Assembly (NCBI RefSeq): GCF_000799565.1
Contig: NZ_JUHB01000001.1
Span: 1,677,501-1,741,500, forward strand
Source of the DNA: Cellulophaga sp. Hel_I_12
GTDB taxonomy: Bacteria; Bacteroidota; Bacteroidia; Flavobacteriales; Flavobacteriaceae
Reading direction: 5' to 3'
Length of the DNA stretch: 64,000 nt
The notes below the pieces were generated by a model. That model did not search any database, was not told where the DNA came from, and saw only the letters and a program-made list of their open reading frames with translations. Positions within the stretch are counted from its first letter, which is position 1. The number at the start of each line of letters is the position of its first letter. Below are positions 13,404 to 22,786 of the stretch, piece by piece. Both the position numbers and the translations under genes were made by a program.

Positions 13404-16400
13404 TTATAAGTTTAAGTTAATACCTAATACAACAGTAGATAAAGGATTGTAAGAATAAATACTTGATCCACCTGTTATTGATGTTGATGGGTTAAAACCA
13501 TCTCTTTTTGATAATAACCAAAGGTTATCACCAGTTAAAAAGAAATCTAAATTTTTAAGACCAATTTTTGTCACTACATCTTTCGGCAATGCATAGCCAA
13601 AGCGAACATTGTTTAGTGCTATAAAGTCAGCTTTTTCTAAAAATCTAGTTGAAAGCGCATTTTGTTGAATTTGCCCTCCTGCATCCTGTCTTGGGATATT
13701 TGTAATATCTCCAGGAGCTCTCCAACGATTTCTGATATCTGTGCTGAAGTTGTTTGTACCTGCAAAATCGTTATCCATTAAGTTAGCATAAGCAGCATCA
13801 TAAGCCCAACCTCCTATTTGGTAGTTAAACAAAGTACTTACTGAAAAATTACCAATCACAGCATTTAATCTAAACGCACCACTAACATCAGGAATAGAAG
13901 TTTTATTCACAAATTTATCGGTAGCTTCAGCATATACTTCTGTAATATCTGTAACTATGTTTGCACCAGGGGTATCGTTAATGTATTGAGATAAAGATGT
14001 AATTACTACGTCTCCAGCTCCAAATTCACCATTACCATCGATGTCATCAAAACTACGCTCCCATTGAGCAGAACCGTTATCAGGATTAACACCAGCATAT
14101 ACAGGCATGTAACGATCGTATAAAGAACGACCTATTTCATAGGCAAAACTTCCGTTTAAAGATAATAATTGCTGTTCTCCAGTGGCTGGATCAATAGGTA
14201 GTGCTTTAAATTCGTTATCTAGCATGGCACCATTGACACCAAAATTTAATCTAAACTTATCATTCTGAATAAGTTTAAAATTTAAATCGAATTCAACACC
14301 TTGATTCATCAATTCACCATCGTTTACGGTAATCGAAGCATATCCTACAGAAGGACCAGCTTGTCTATCAAAGAACAAATCTGTTGTATTTTTTTGATAG
14401 AATTCAACCGTACCTTCTACGAAATTACCCAATTCAAATTCTGCACCAACATTAAATTGGTTTGAACTTTCCCAAGTAAGGTCAGGGTTACCTTTAAAAG
14501 CAAAGGCTAAAGAAATGTTGTCATTTAAGTTGTTCACAGAGTATCTGTTATAGCCTGGGTAAAAACCAATTCCTCCAGAATTACCTAACACACCATAACT
14601 ACCTTTAAGTTTTAAGAAATTAACAAACTTTGAACTAGACAAGAAAGTTTCGCTACTCAAGATCCAAGCAGCACCTACAGAGTAAAAATTACCCCATTTG
14701 TTGTTTACGAATCTTGACGATGCATCTCTGTTGAAGGTTGCGTTTAAAAAGTATTTGTTTTTAAAGTCCATTGTAGCATTGGCAATGTAACTCTCTGTGG
14801 TTTCAAAATCGGTAAAACCGTCACTTGGTTGATTTACAACACCGTTGGCAATGTCAATTCCGAAAGGAGTTACCAAGTTAGTACGTTCTGCTTCTAAATA
14901 ATTAAACTCATAAGAAGTTGCAACGTGAGAAACAAAGGCGTTAAGTTTAAAGTCTTCAAAAGTCTTGTTATACCTAAGACCTGTTCTGATGGTATAGTTC
15001 TTCGTTTCAGATCTAGATCTATTGATTCTACCATTATTACCCTGAGCTGGGCTATAAAATGGTTCATTTAAATCTATATCATCACTCATAAAGTACTGAT
15101 ACGCAAAGTTATTTTCAAAAGTTAAACCTTCATATAAGGTAGCTTTGAAATCGTTATTAAAGTTCACTGAATTATCTTTAGATCTACTAATGTTGATCTG
15201 AGAATCCGCAACTCCATTGGTAGCAAAACCAAAACCACGACCGTCTTCTATACCATAATCATATAAAAAACCACCATATATAGGATCTGGTATTTTAGCA
15301 CCAGCTGCATCTCTTCTAAATAAAGGATAAATGGTTGGTAAGTTATCTACCCACCAAAACTGTGAAGAAGAAGATTCACCCGTACCATTATTATTTGTTT
15401 CACTTTGCGTGTAGTTCAAAGAGGTATTCATGGTAATGAATTCTCCAAATTGATTGATACCCGCAACACGCGCATTTAATCTTTGGTAATCTGTATTCGA
15501 AGCATATCCTACATCATCAATAAAACCAAATGAAGTATAAATAGACGAATTTTCAAAAGAATTCGATGCAGAAACATTCGCTTCTAATCTGTTAGAGCTT
15601 TGGAAGGCAAAATCGCCCCATTGTTCTGGATTATATCTTCTAGTTACTCCCGGTCTAACCGTAGCGGTAGCTGGATCAATTAATTCAGAAACGCCTATAG
15701 CACCAGAATCAGAAGTATTCCACATGTTGTAAATTGGCGAAATATCAGATACATCGGCGTTTGTAGGGCTTTCAAATAAGTTATTATTTGCATAAGCAAT
15801 AGCCGCTGCATTATCGCCAGGATTGGCTATCAAACCTCTTTGATAAACACCTTCCCAAGCAATTCCAATATATTCTTCAGGAGATCTAATGGTTTCATAT
15901 CTGCCAAGACCTTGAAAGTTAGTACCCGTTTTCACAGAAACATTTAATTGGTCTTCAGCACCCTTACCACCTCTTTTAGTAGTAATTACAATTACACCAT
16001 TAGCACCTCTTGCACCATATAATGATGTTGCAGAAGCATCTTTAAGTACCGTAACCGATGCAATATCGTTAGGGTTCACATCATTTAAACTACCTTCGAA
16101 AGGTGCATCATCAACAATATACAATGGAGCATTACTTCCATTTACAGAACCAAAACCTCTGATTCGAATCGTTGAAACACTTCCTGGTTGTCCAGATGTG
16201 TTAAATACATTTACACCAGCAGCTTCACCTGCTAATGCCTGAGAAACGTTGGTGAAAGACTTATTAGAAATATTTTCACCAGCAACAACCTTAGCAGATC
16301 CTGCAAACGTTGTTTTAGATACATTACCAAAACCCGTAACAATTACTTCTTCTAAGGCTTGGGCATCTTCTTGAAGCGCCACATTAATGGTGTTCGAAGC

Positions 16401-16658
16401 ACCAACCACCTTTTCTGTAGTTTTTTGTCCAATATAACTAAACCTAAGTTTAGCTCCTACTTGGGCATTGATAGTATAGTTACCATCAAAATCTGTTTGT
16501 GTACCTGTAGTTGTTCCTGCAATAACAACAGAAACACCAGGCAATGGCAATCCAGATTGATCAGTAACATTCCCTTTAATAGTCTTTTCTTGAGCAAAGG
16601 AAAAACTCATCAATAACGCCAGCAAAGGCGTTAAAATCCATGTTAATTTTGATTTCAT
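13404..16658 (-). CDS. SusC/RagA family TonB-linked outer-membrane transporter
   Basis: This 1084-residue protein has a signal peptide, then a CarboxypepD_reg-like domain at about 25-95 (KGNVTDQSGLPLPGVSV). The plug domain follows at about 105-230 and includes the SusC signature (ITTKRGGKG). A long beta-barrel completes the protein and ends in an aromatic-alternating strand (VVLGINLNL). It imports the ligand captured by SusD across the outer membrane using TonB energy. It is the first gene of a two-gene operon, and more than 300 bp of AT-rich sequence separate it from rnhB on the other strand. Length is normal for the family. Confidence 0.95.
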   Translation of the reverse strand: MKSKLTWILTPLLALLMSFSFAQEKTIKGNVTDQSGLPLPGVSVVIAGTTTGTQTDFDGNYTINAQVGAKLRFSYIGQKTTEKVVGASNTINVALQEDAQALEEVIVTGFGNVSKTTFAGSAKVVAGENISNKSFTNVSQALAGEAAGVNVFNTSGQPGSVSTIRIRGFGSVNGSNAPLYIVDDAPFEGSLNDVNPNDIASVTVLKDASATSLYGARGANGVIVITTKRGGKGAEDQLNVSVKTGTNFQGLGRYETIRSPEEYIGIAWEGVYQRGLIANPGDNAAAIAYANNNLFESPTNADVSDISPIYNMWNTSDSGAIGVSELIDPATATVRPGVTRRYNPEQWGDFAFQSSNRLEANVSASNSFENSSIYTSFGFIDDVGYASNTDYQRLNARVAGINQFGEFITMNTSLNYTQSETNNNGTGESSSSQFWWVDNLPTIYPLFRRDAAGAKIPDPIYGGFLYDYGIEDGRGFGFATNGVADSQINISRSKDNSVNFNNDFKATLYEGLTFENNFAYQYFMSDDIDLNEPFYSPAQGNNGRINRSRSETKNYTIRTGLRYNKTFEDFKLNAFVSHVATSYEFNYLEAERTNLVTPFGIDIANGVVNQPSDGFTDFETTESYIANATMDFKNKYFLNATFNRDASSRFVNNKWGNFYSVGAAWILSSETFLSSSKFVNFLKLKGSYGVLGNSGGIGFYPGYNRYSVNNLNDNISLAFAFKGNPDLTWESSNQFNVGAEFELGNFVEGTVEFYQKNTTDLFFDRQAGPSVGYASITVNDGELMNQGVEFDLNFKLIQNDKFRLNFGVNGAMLDNEFKALPIDPATGEQQLLSLNGSFAYEIGRSLYDRYMPVYAGVNPDNGSAQWERSFDDIDGNGEFGAGDVVITSLSQYINDTPGANIVTDITEVYAEATDKFVNKTSIPDVSGAFRLNAVIGNFSVSTLFNYQIGGWAYDAAYANLMDNDFAGTNNFSTDIRNRWRAPGDITNIPRQDAGGQIQQNALSTRFLEKADFIALNNVRFGYALPKDVVTKIGLKNLDFFLTGDNLWLLSKRDGFNPSTSITGGSSIYSYNPLSTVVLGINLNL

Positions 16659-16956
16659 TTAAGTATTTTTTGAATTAGTCAGCTACAAAAATGATAAAAT
16701 TAAGTTAATAAACCAAAAAAATAAAGGGCTGGTATCGCTTATTTGTTAAAAAACAGCTCTAAATTGTGAAAAAATTAAGATTTACAGCCATCCAAAGTAT
16801 TAACAGCAAATAGTTTAACACTTAAAAGTATATTACTCAATAAAAAAGTGAAAATTTATACGAAATCTTACAAATATCCCCGATTGTTTGCCAAGTCTTG
16901 AAAAAAAACTAGCGCTTTAACCCTCGTGTTTTTTATCATTTATTCAGCTAAGTTGT

Positions 16957-16964
16957 TAAATTTG
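16957..16964 (+). promoter_or_regulatory. Probable -7 box for rnhB
   Basis: TAAATTTG matches TAnnTTTG 28 bp before the rnhB start. No good upstream TTTG box at the right spacing was found. Confidence 0.35.
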
Positions 16965-16992
16965 AAAATAAATATAAATTAGTAAGCGTACT

Positions 16993-17607
16993 ATGCTCAA
17001 AAAAACATTTTTCAATGCTACCGAAATAGGCACAGACGAAGCCGGACGTGGATGCCTCGCTGGACCGGTAACTGCCGCTGCAATAGTATTACCCGAAAAT
17101 TTTGAGTATACCTTAATTAATGATTCTAAACTACTTTCACATCATAAGAGAGTTTTTTTAAAACCAATACTGGAAGCTTCGGCTTTAAATTTTGGCGTAG
17201 CACATATATGGAATGAGGAAATAGACAAGATGAATATATTGAATGCATCGATACTCGCCATGCATAAGGCTATTGATCAATTAAAAACAAGTTCAAAATT
17301 TATTATTGTCGATGGCAATAGGTTTAAACCCTATAAAGATTTTATTCATGAATGTATTATAAAAGGAGACAGCAAATTCTTGCGCATTGCCGCTGCATCT
17401 ATTTTAGCAAAAACCCATAGAGATGAAGTCATGAATCATCTGCATGTAGAATTCCCTATGTATAACTGGAAACAAAATAAAGGATACCCCACTAAAGAAC
17501 ATAGAGATGCTATACGGAAATACGGTATTACTAAATACCACAGAAAGAGCTTTAGACTAGTACCAGAACAATTAACGCTTAACCTAACAGATTTGAAGCC
17601 TAAATAG
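16993..17607 (+). CDS. rnhB: Ribonuclease HII
   Basis: This 204-residue protein hydrolyses the RNA strand of RNA-DNA hybrids and nicks at misincorporated ribonucleotides in the cytoplasm. The catalytic acids are visible: Asp15 and Glu16 in GTDEAGRG, Asp107 in IIVDGNRF, and Asp144 in [10 protein letters not shown]. The TKYHRKSF motif near the C terminus is also typical. Length is standard. The next gene starts about 70 bp downstream on the same strand. Confidence 0.96.
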   Translation: MLKKTFFNATEIGTDEAGRGCLAGPVTAAAIVLPENFEYTLINDSKLLSHHKRVFLKPILEASALNFGVAHIWNEEIDKMNILNASILAMHKAIDQLKTSSKFIIVDGNRFKPYKDFIHECIIKGDSKFLRIAAASILAKTHRDEVMNHLHVEFPMYNWKQNKGYPTKEHRDAIRKYGITKYHRKSFRLVPEQLTLNLTDLKPK

Positions 17608-17680
17608 GTAATTATTTATAAATTTGCTAAACGCTTTTTTAGTACCTATTCACATTCAAAAAAAAATAACGACTTCGCTA

Positions 17681-20134
17681 ATGAAAAATATATATCTAGT
17701 TTTCCTTATTGTTCTATGTATAACGTGCAAAAAAAAGGAAGCTAAAACAGATTCATTACTGCACTACATTCCCAACAATGCGGCACTAGTTATTAAAATA
17801 AACGATTTTGAGGTTTTAAAAAGCGATTTAAAAAATAATAATTTTTTAAAAAATTTACAAAAAACTGAACATTACCCTAAACTGATCAGTAAAATAAAAC
17901 CATTAGAAAGTCTTGACATCAAAAACAAGGCTATTGTATCTTTTGTAGAAGTCGGAAAAGAAAAATTCGAATTTTTACTCCAAACAAAATCCGATTCACT
18001 TCAGCTAGACCTCTCCACCATAAAAAACAAAAGCATAGAAGAGATTGGGTATGAAAACGCGACTTATACTAAAATCACCATAGATAGCACTAGCGTATTT
18101 AACTATACCAGAGCTTCAAACACCTTTACAAGCTCTTCACAACTACTCATAGAAAATTTAATTCGCTCCAAAGAAACCTCAAAAATTGAGGAAGGATTAG
18201 CTCAACTATTTGCTGCCTCTAGCAAAACTAAAGCAGCCGTTGTTTTTATACACACAAAATATGCTAATGGTATTTTAAATAGGTATCTAAACGAAAAAAA
18301 ATCTGTGGTATTTTCAGATTTTTCGGAGTGGATTTCTCTGGATATCAACCTAGACCAAACACAACTTAATTTTAGCGGTATCAGTACCGCAAAAGCACCT
18401 ACAAAATTTGTGAGTTTGTTTCAACAAATTGAACCGACTACAAACGCTACGCCAAGCTATGCGCCCTTAAATGCAAAGGCCATTCTTTCATTTACATTTG
18501 AGAACTTTGCTGACTTTTATAAAAATCAACAAGGCTTTTTAGAAACACTTTCTAAAAAGGATACCGTTTTTAATTCGGTTCATGAATTAGGCCTGGTGTA
18601 CTTCGCTCAAAATAAAGTTGTTATACTTCAAAATTATGGTGCAGAAAACATTCTAAAATATCTGGAAGAAAAATCGAAAGAAACAGTCACATACCAAGGT
18701 AATGATATGGTGGCCTTAACCGATACAAATGTACTGAGCAGCTTTTCTTCGTTAATTTCAGGTTTTGAAACTAATTATTACACGATACTAGAAAATACAT
18801 TTATCTTTTCTGAAGATATAGAATCACTTCAAAACTGCATCAGCAGTTTTAAAAATGAAGCTACTTTTGATAAATCTGAAACGTACAACAGCGTTAAAAA
18901 TAGCATTGCAGACGAATCTAATATGTTATTGGTTGTTTCCCCTGAAGGGGTGGACAACTTTATGAAAGACCATTTTAAAAATGACATATTAAAGGACTTA
19001 AAGAATTTAGATCTCAAAGAACATACCCTAGTAGCGCAACTCGTGGCAGATCAAGGTTTTTATCATACGAGTCTTAGCTTTAAAAAGATAGCTTCAAAAA
19101 CGGAGCTCAACATGACTGCGCCGCTATTTACAGTACGCTTGGATAGCGACATTGCCAATCAGGCTCAATTTGTTCGCAATCACCAAACGAATAAAAAAGA
19201 GATCGTGGTTCAAGATCAAGACAACTACCTCTACCTCATCGGGACTGACGGTAAGGTATTATGGAAAAAAGAGCTTGATGGTAAAATTTTAGGAAAGATA
19301 GCACAAGTAGATCTTTACAGAAATGGGCGCTTACAGTTAGCCTTTGCCACTGCAAATACTGTAACGATTTTAGATCGAAACGGTGACTTGGTTAAAGACT
19401 TTAATACCACGATAACAGGTGGTCCCATAAGCAGTTTTTCAGTTTTTGATTACGATAATACTAGAAATTATCGTTTTTTAATTGTTCAAGATCGAAAAAT
19501 AACCATGCTAGACAATAGGGCTAAAAGAGTAGATGGCTTTAATTTTAAAGAAGCTAGCTCTAGAATAACGCAAGCGCCTAAACATTTTAGAATGAATACC
19601 AAAGATTATATTGTTTTTCCTGAAGAAAATGGCACCCTACGAATACTAAGTAGAACTGGTACCGATAGAATTTTAGTGAAGCAAAAAATAAACTTTTCAC
19701 AAAATGAAATCTTTAACTACAACAATAAATTTTCTACAACAGACACCAAAGGCAACCTTTATCAAATAGACGAAAAAGGCACGATAACCCAAACAAATCT
19801 CAACCTCAATAAAGATCACGGATTACAAACTACCAGCACGGTATTAGCCACTATGAATGAAAACACCTTAAGCATAAAAGGCAAATCGGTTGAACTTGAA
19901 CTTGGTGTGTACACAAAACCACAAATTTTTTATAGTGCCAATAAAATATATGTTAGTGTTACCGATATTCAAAATCAAAAGATTTATTTATTTGACAGTA
20001 AAGCAGAAGCCATAGCGAACTTTCCTATATATGGCACATCAGTCATAGATTTAGCCGATATGGATAATGATAAAAAGCTAGAATTGGTAGCAAAAGACTT
20101 AGAAAACTCATTAATTGTGTATAGGATAAACTAA
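17681..20134 (+). CDS. Large lipoprotein with C-terminal propeller-like repeats, linked to rnhB
   Basis: The 817-residue product is called from the ATG at 17681, not the in-frame ATG at 17624, because this start places a lipoprotein signal (LIVLCITCKKKE) at the N terminus. Residues about 30-480 contain repeated alpha/beta stretches resembling DUF3352-type periplasmic domains. Residues about 500-817 have repeats such as YLIGTDGKVLWKKEL and TILDRNGDLVKDF, which look like PQQ/WD-type beta-propeller blades. The protein should face the periplasm or surface. The function is not recognised. Confidence 0.7.
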   Translation: MKNIYLVFLIVLCITCKKKEAKTDSLLHYIPNNAALVIKINDFEVLKSDLKNNNFLKNLQKTEHYPKLISKIKPLESLDIKNKAIVSFVEVGKEKFEFLLQTKSDSLQLDLSTIKNKSIEEIGYENATYTKITIDSTSVFNYTRASNTFTSSSQLLIENLIRSKETSKIEEGLAQLFAASSKTKAAVVFIHTKYANGILNRYLNEKKSVVFSDFSEWISLDINLDQTQLNFSGISTAKAPTKFVSLFQQIEPTTNATPSYAPLNAKAILSFTFENFADFYKNQQGFLETLSKKDTVFNSVHELGLVYFAQNKVVILQNYGAENILKYLEEKSKETVTYQGNDMVALTDTNVLSSFSSLISGFETNYYTILENTFIFSEDIESLQNCISSFKNEATFDKSETYNSVKNSIADESNMLLVVSPEGVDNFMKDHFKNDILKDLKNLDLKEHTLVAQLVADQGFYHTSLSFKKIASKTELNMTAPLFTVRLDSDIANQAQFVRNHQTNKKEIVVQDQDNYLYLIGTDGKVLWKKELDGKILGKIAQVDLYRNGRLQLAFATANTVTILDRNGDLVKDFNTTITGGPISSFSVFDYDNTRNYRFLIVQDRKITMLDNRAKRVDGFNFKEASSRITQAPKHFRMNTKDYIVFPEENGTLRILSRTGTDRILVKQKINFSQNEIFNYNNKFSTTDTKGNLYQIDEKGTITQTNLNLNKDHGLQTTSTVLATMNENTLSIKGKSVELELGVYTKPQIFYSANKIYVSVTDIQNQKIYLFDSKAEAIANFPIYGTSVIDLADMDNDKKLELVAKDLENSLIVYRIN

Positions 20135-20182
20135 GGATTATTCCATTTACACAAGAAAAGATTCTTTCCATACATATGAAAA

Positions 20183-20190
20183 TATTTTTG
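20183..20190 (+). promoter_or_regulatory. Probable -7 box
   Basis: TATTTTTG matches TAnnTTTG about 50 bp upstream of the exported protein starting at 20238. A short inverted repeat AGTGT/ACACT lies between them near 20211-20225. Confidence 0.35.
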
Positions 20191-20237
20191 TGGTCATAAG
20201 GTTTATTTTAGTGTCATAAACACTAATTCCATACCAC

Positions 20238-20933
20238 ATGAAAACTCAAACTATGCTAAGCCTCCTGCTTATTTTAGCCGTAAATTTTGCATCAGGGCAA
20301 GTACATTGCAGTAAATATTATCCCTTCGAGGAAGGCACAAGTTTTCAATATTCAATGTTCGATAAAAAGGGCAAACCCGATGGCACTTCGAACTACAAAG
20401 TAAATAGTGTCATAAATTCAGGTGGTGAGACTATAGCAGAAATGTCTGTAATTCTTCTCGATAAAAAAGGCAATGAAATTGTAACGTCTAATTACACTAT
20501 AATATGCACTGATTCAGGAGTCAAAATAGATTTCCAATCTTTAATGCCAAGTCAAATGCTAGAGCAGTATAAAGAAATGGATGTTCAGGTAGATTTATCA
20601 GGCACTGATATTGAATTGCCTAATGATTTATCTGTTGGACAAGAACTACAAGAAGCTAATGTTACCATGAATGTTAAGATGGCAGGAATGAATATGAAAA
20701 CTATGGTTAACATGATGAATAGAAAAGTAGAAAAAATAGAAACCATTACAACTCCTGCAGGATCATTTGAATGTTTTGTGATTTATAGTGAAAATGAATC
20801 GCAAATCATGGGTATAAAAAAAACTTTTCCTTCACGTTTATGGTTAGCCGAAGGGGTTGGTATGGTAAAACAAGAAAGCTATCAAAAAGATGGGGATCTT
20901 ATAAGTGCTACAGAACTCACTAAATTTAAGTAA
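20238..20933 (+). CDS. Exported protein of unknown function (DUF3108/TapB-like)
   Basis: This 231-residue protein has a signal peptide (LLLILAVNFASGQ). The mature part is a beta-rich domain that begins YYPFEEGTSFQYSMFDKKGKP and ends with a WLAEGVGMVKQES strand. This layout resembles DUF3108/TapB-like periplasmic proteins that form lipocalin-like barrels. The family call is made by eye and is tentative. No operon partner is evident. It has no visible catalytic motif. Confidence 0.6.
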   Translation: MKTQTMLSLLLILAVNFASGQVHCSKYYPFEEGTSFQYSMFDKKGKPDGTSNYKVNSVINSGGETIAEMSVILLDKKGNEIVTSNYTIICTDSGVKIDFQSLMPSQMLEQYKEMDVQVDLSGTDIELPNDLSVGQELQEANVTMNVKMAGMNMKTMVNMMNRKVEKIETITTPAGSFECFVIYSENESQIMGIKKTFPSRLWLAEGVGMVKQESYQKDGDLISATELTKFK

Positions 20934-21031
20934 TCCCCTAAGTTAAATAGTCTAAAAATAAACCTATAATTGTATTTTTTAATGTAAAAATATTTAAAAA
21001 AATAATTAAATTTAGTCACTAAAAATCAAGG

Positions 21032-21553
21032 ATGCACTACTTTAATTTACTGTTCCATAAAGTACCTTTAATTTTACTGCTCATTAGCTGCCATACCAAA
21101 AGCAATCAAAATAATTCAGCTGATGTGCCCACTTCAAAAGAAAAAATAGCACTTAAATATGCTTTAAATGAAAATACCATTACCGTCAATGGAACAACTT
21201 TTAATGTCGTAAGCGATCCTTGTGTTACTCAAATTAATGATGACCATAGTTTAATGACTTTTAAAGCCAGCAATGATGACTTGGAGTATTCCTTGACTGT
21301 GGTTCTAGGAGTTTATAGCGATTCATTTAATAATGGAAATTACAGTACTAATTTAGGTGATACAGAGGAAGATTTTATGGTCATTACTTTTAAAACCGAA
21401 GATGGCACCTTCACAAATACTCAGAATAGTTTTGTAGCGTTTTCGAAAAACGGAAATGATGGAATCATCGTTGCAAACGATATTAGTCTTTCGGATACGT
21501 ACGAAGCATTACCCAATATAGATGTAAGTTTTCATATACGTTGCACTTTATAG
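21032..21553 (+). CDS. Small lipoprotein of unknown function
   Basis: This 173-residue protein has a lipoprotein signal (LILLLISCHTKSNQ) followed by a low-complexity linker and a single compact beta-rich domain. Its last residues include a Cys (HIRCTL). It is not assigned to any family. It converges on lipB, and only 8 bp separate the two stop codons, so a shared or absent terminator is likely. Confidence 0.65.
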   Translation: MHYFNLLFHKVPLILLLISCHTKSNQNNSADVPTSKEKIALKYALNENTITVNGTTFNVVSDPCVTQINDDHSLMTFKASNDDLEYSLTVVLGVYSDSFNNGNYSTNLGDTEEDFMVITFKTEDGTFTNTQNSFVAFSKNGNDGIIVANDISLSDTYEALPNIDVSFHIRCTL

Positions 21554-21561
21554 CTTTTAGC

Positions 21562-22260
21562 TTATATGAATTGAGCCTCAAAAAGATTTGCAAAATGTTT
21601 TAAAAGCTTCTCTTTCACCTCTTCAACATCTACTACTTTTTTACCTAATTCTACATTTAAAGAAGTAACTGCTTTACCTTTTATGCCACAAGGGATCATC
21701 AAATCAAAAAACCCTAAATCAGCATTTACATTTAAAGCAAACCCGTGCATGGTTACCCAACGGCTGGCCCGTACACCCATAGCGCAAATTTTACGAGCAA
21801 ATGGTGTGCCTACATCCAACCAAACGCCAGTTTCTCCTTCTGAACGTTCGGTTTTTAGTCCATATTCAGCTAAGGTAAGTATCACAACCTCCTCTAAAAA
21901 GCGTAAATATTTATGAATATCAGTAAAAAAATTATCCAAGTCTAAAATAGGATAGCCCACAATTTGCCCTGGTCCGTGATAGGTAATATCGCCTCCCCTA
22001 TTAATTTTATAAAAAGTAGCTCCCTTTTCAGCTAATTGCACTTCGTCAACCAGCAGGTTAGTGATGTCACCACTTTTTCCTAAAGTATATACATGAGGAT
22101 GTTCTACAAATAGGAAATAATTAGCCGTTTCAAGGGCCAATTCCTCTCTTCTATTTTTGATTTTTGCATCAATAATAGTTTTAAAAAGCTGCTCTTGATA
22201 ATCCCAAGTTTCTTTATAATCTTTTAAACCTAAATCTTTAAGTATAACTTCTTTACTCAT
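21562..22260 (-). CDS. lipB: Octanoyl-[acyl-carrier-protein]:protein N-octanoyltransferase
   Basis: This 232-residue enzyme moves octanoate from ACP to the lipoyl domains of 2-oxoacid dehydrogenases and GcvH, the first step of de novo lipoate synthesis. The motif RGGDITYHGPGQIVGYPI is present. The catalytic pair is Cys191 (IPCGI) and Lys157 (ARKICAMG), 34 residues apart as in E. coli (Cys169 and Lys135). No lipA is adjacent. Confidence 0.96.
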   Translation of the reverse strand: MSKEVILKDLGLKDYKETWDYQEQLFKTIIDAKIKNRREELALETANYFLFVEHPHVYTLGKSGDITNLLVDEVQLAEKGATFYKINRGGDITYHGPGQIVGYPILDLDNFFTDIHKYLRFLEEVVILTLAEYGLKTERSEGETGVWLDVGTPFARKICAMGVRASRWVTMHGFALNVNADLGFFDLMIPCGIKGKAVTSLNVELGKKVVDVEEVKEKLLKHFANLFEAQFI

Positions 22261-22318
22261 CCCTGCAAAGATAAATAAAAATCAACTGTCAAAAGTAAAC
22301 AATAGCAGTTGGCAGAAA

Positions 22319-22347
22319 GGCTTTAGGCATTAAGCTGTAGGCATTAT
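22319..22347 (+). repeat. Short GCNNTAR heptamer array
   Basis: Four in-phase 7-nt units GCTTTAG, GCATTAA, GCTGTAG and GCATTAT lie in the gap between lipB and the small YqaE-like gene. They belong to the same family as the longer arrays near 51.5 kb. Confidence 0.6.
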
Positions 22348-22471
22348 GCCTTATAAATTAAAGGTTTTAGATTTAAATCTATAAATAATAAGTATAAAAT
22401 ATATCGGTAAAAATTATTAAAAAAATTGCGCTGCCAACTGCTACCGAGCACTGCTTACTAAAGAATAACTA

Positions 22472-22630
22472 TTATTTATCGGGATTATTTAAAATTACCA
22501 AAGCAGCAATTACGCCTGGTACCCAACCACATAGCGTTAGTAAAAAAACAATGATTATAGAACCGCAACCTTTCCCGATGACCGCTAGTGGGGGAAATAA
22601 AATAGCTAAAATAACTCTCCAAATACTCAT
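22472..22630 (-). CDS. YqaE/Pmp3 family small membrane protein
   Basis: This is a 52-residue protein from ATG to TAA, starting MSIWRVILAILFPPLAV. It has two hydrophobic segments (about residues 4-18 and 25-46) joined by GKGCGS. The pattern LAILFPPLAV...LLTLCGWVPGVIAALVI is the signature of the YqaE/Pmp3/PMP3 family. These are stress-related small membrane proteins of unclear biochemical role, thought to influence membrane potential. The short length is normal for the family. Confidence 0.9.
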   Translation of the reverse strand: MSIWRVILAILFPPLAVIGKGCGSIIIVFLLTLCGWVPGVIAALVILNNPDK

Positions 22631-22758
22631 TTAGTTTGATTTTGATTGATGAATGTGACCATTTGACGTAAAATTACGGTAAATGTTACACAGCACATTT
22701 AAAACTGGTGTTTAAAAATTTTTACTTTTTTCAGACAAATGATTTCGCGCATTGTACC

Positions 22759-22766
22759 TATATTTG
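22759..22766 (+). promoter_or_regulatory. -7 box for lysS
   Basis: TATATTTG is an exact TAnnTTTG match 20 bp upstream of the lysS ATG, leaving a very short leader. A T-rich stretch lies at the expected upstream box, but TTTG itself is not clear. Confidence 0.55.
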
Positions 22767-22786
22767 CAGCCTTAATAAAGTAAAAA

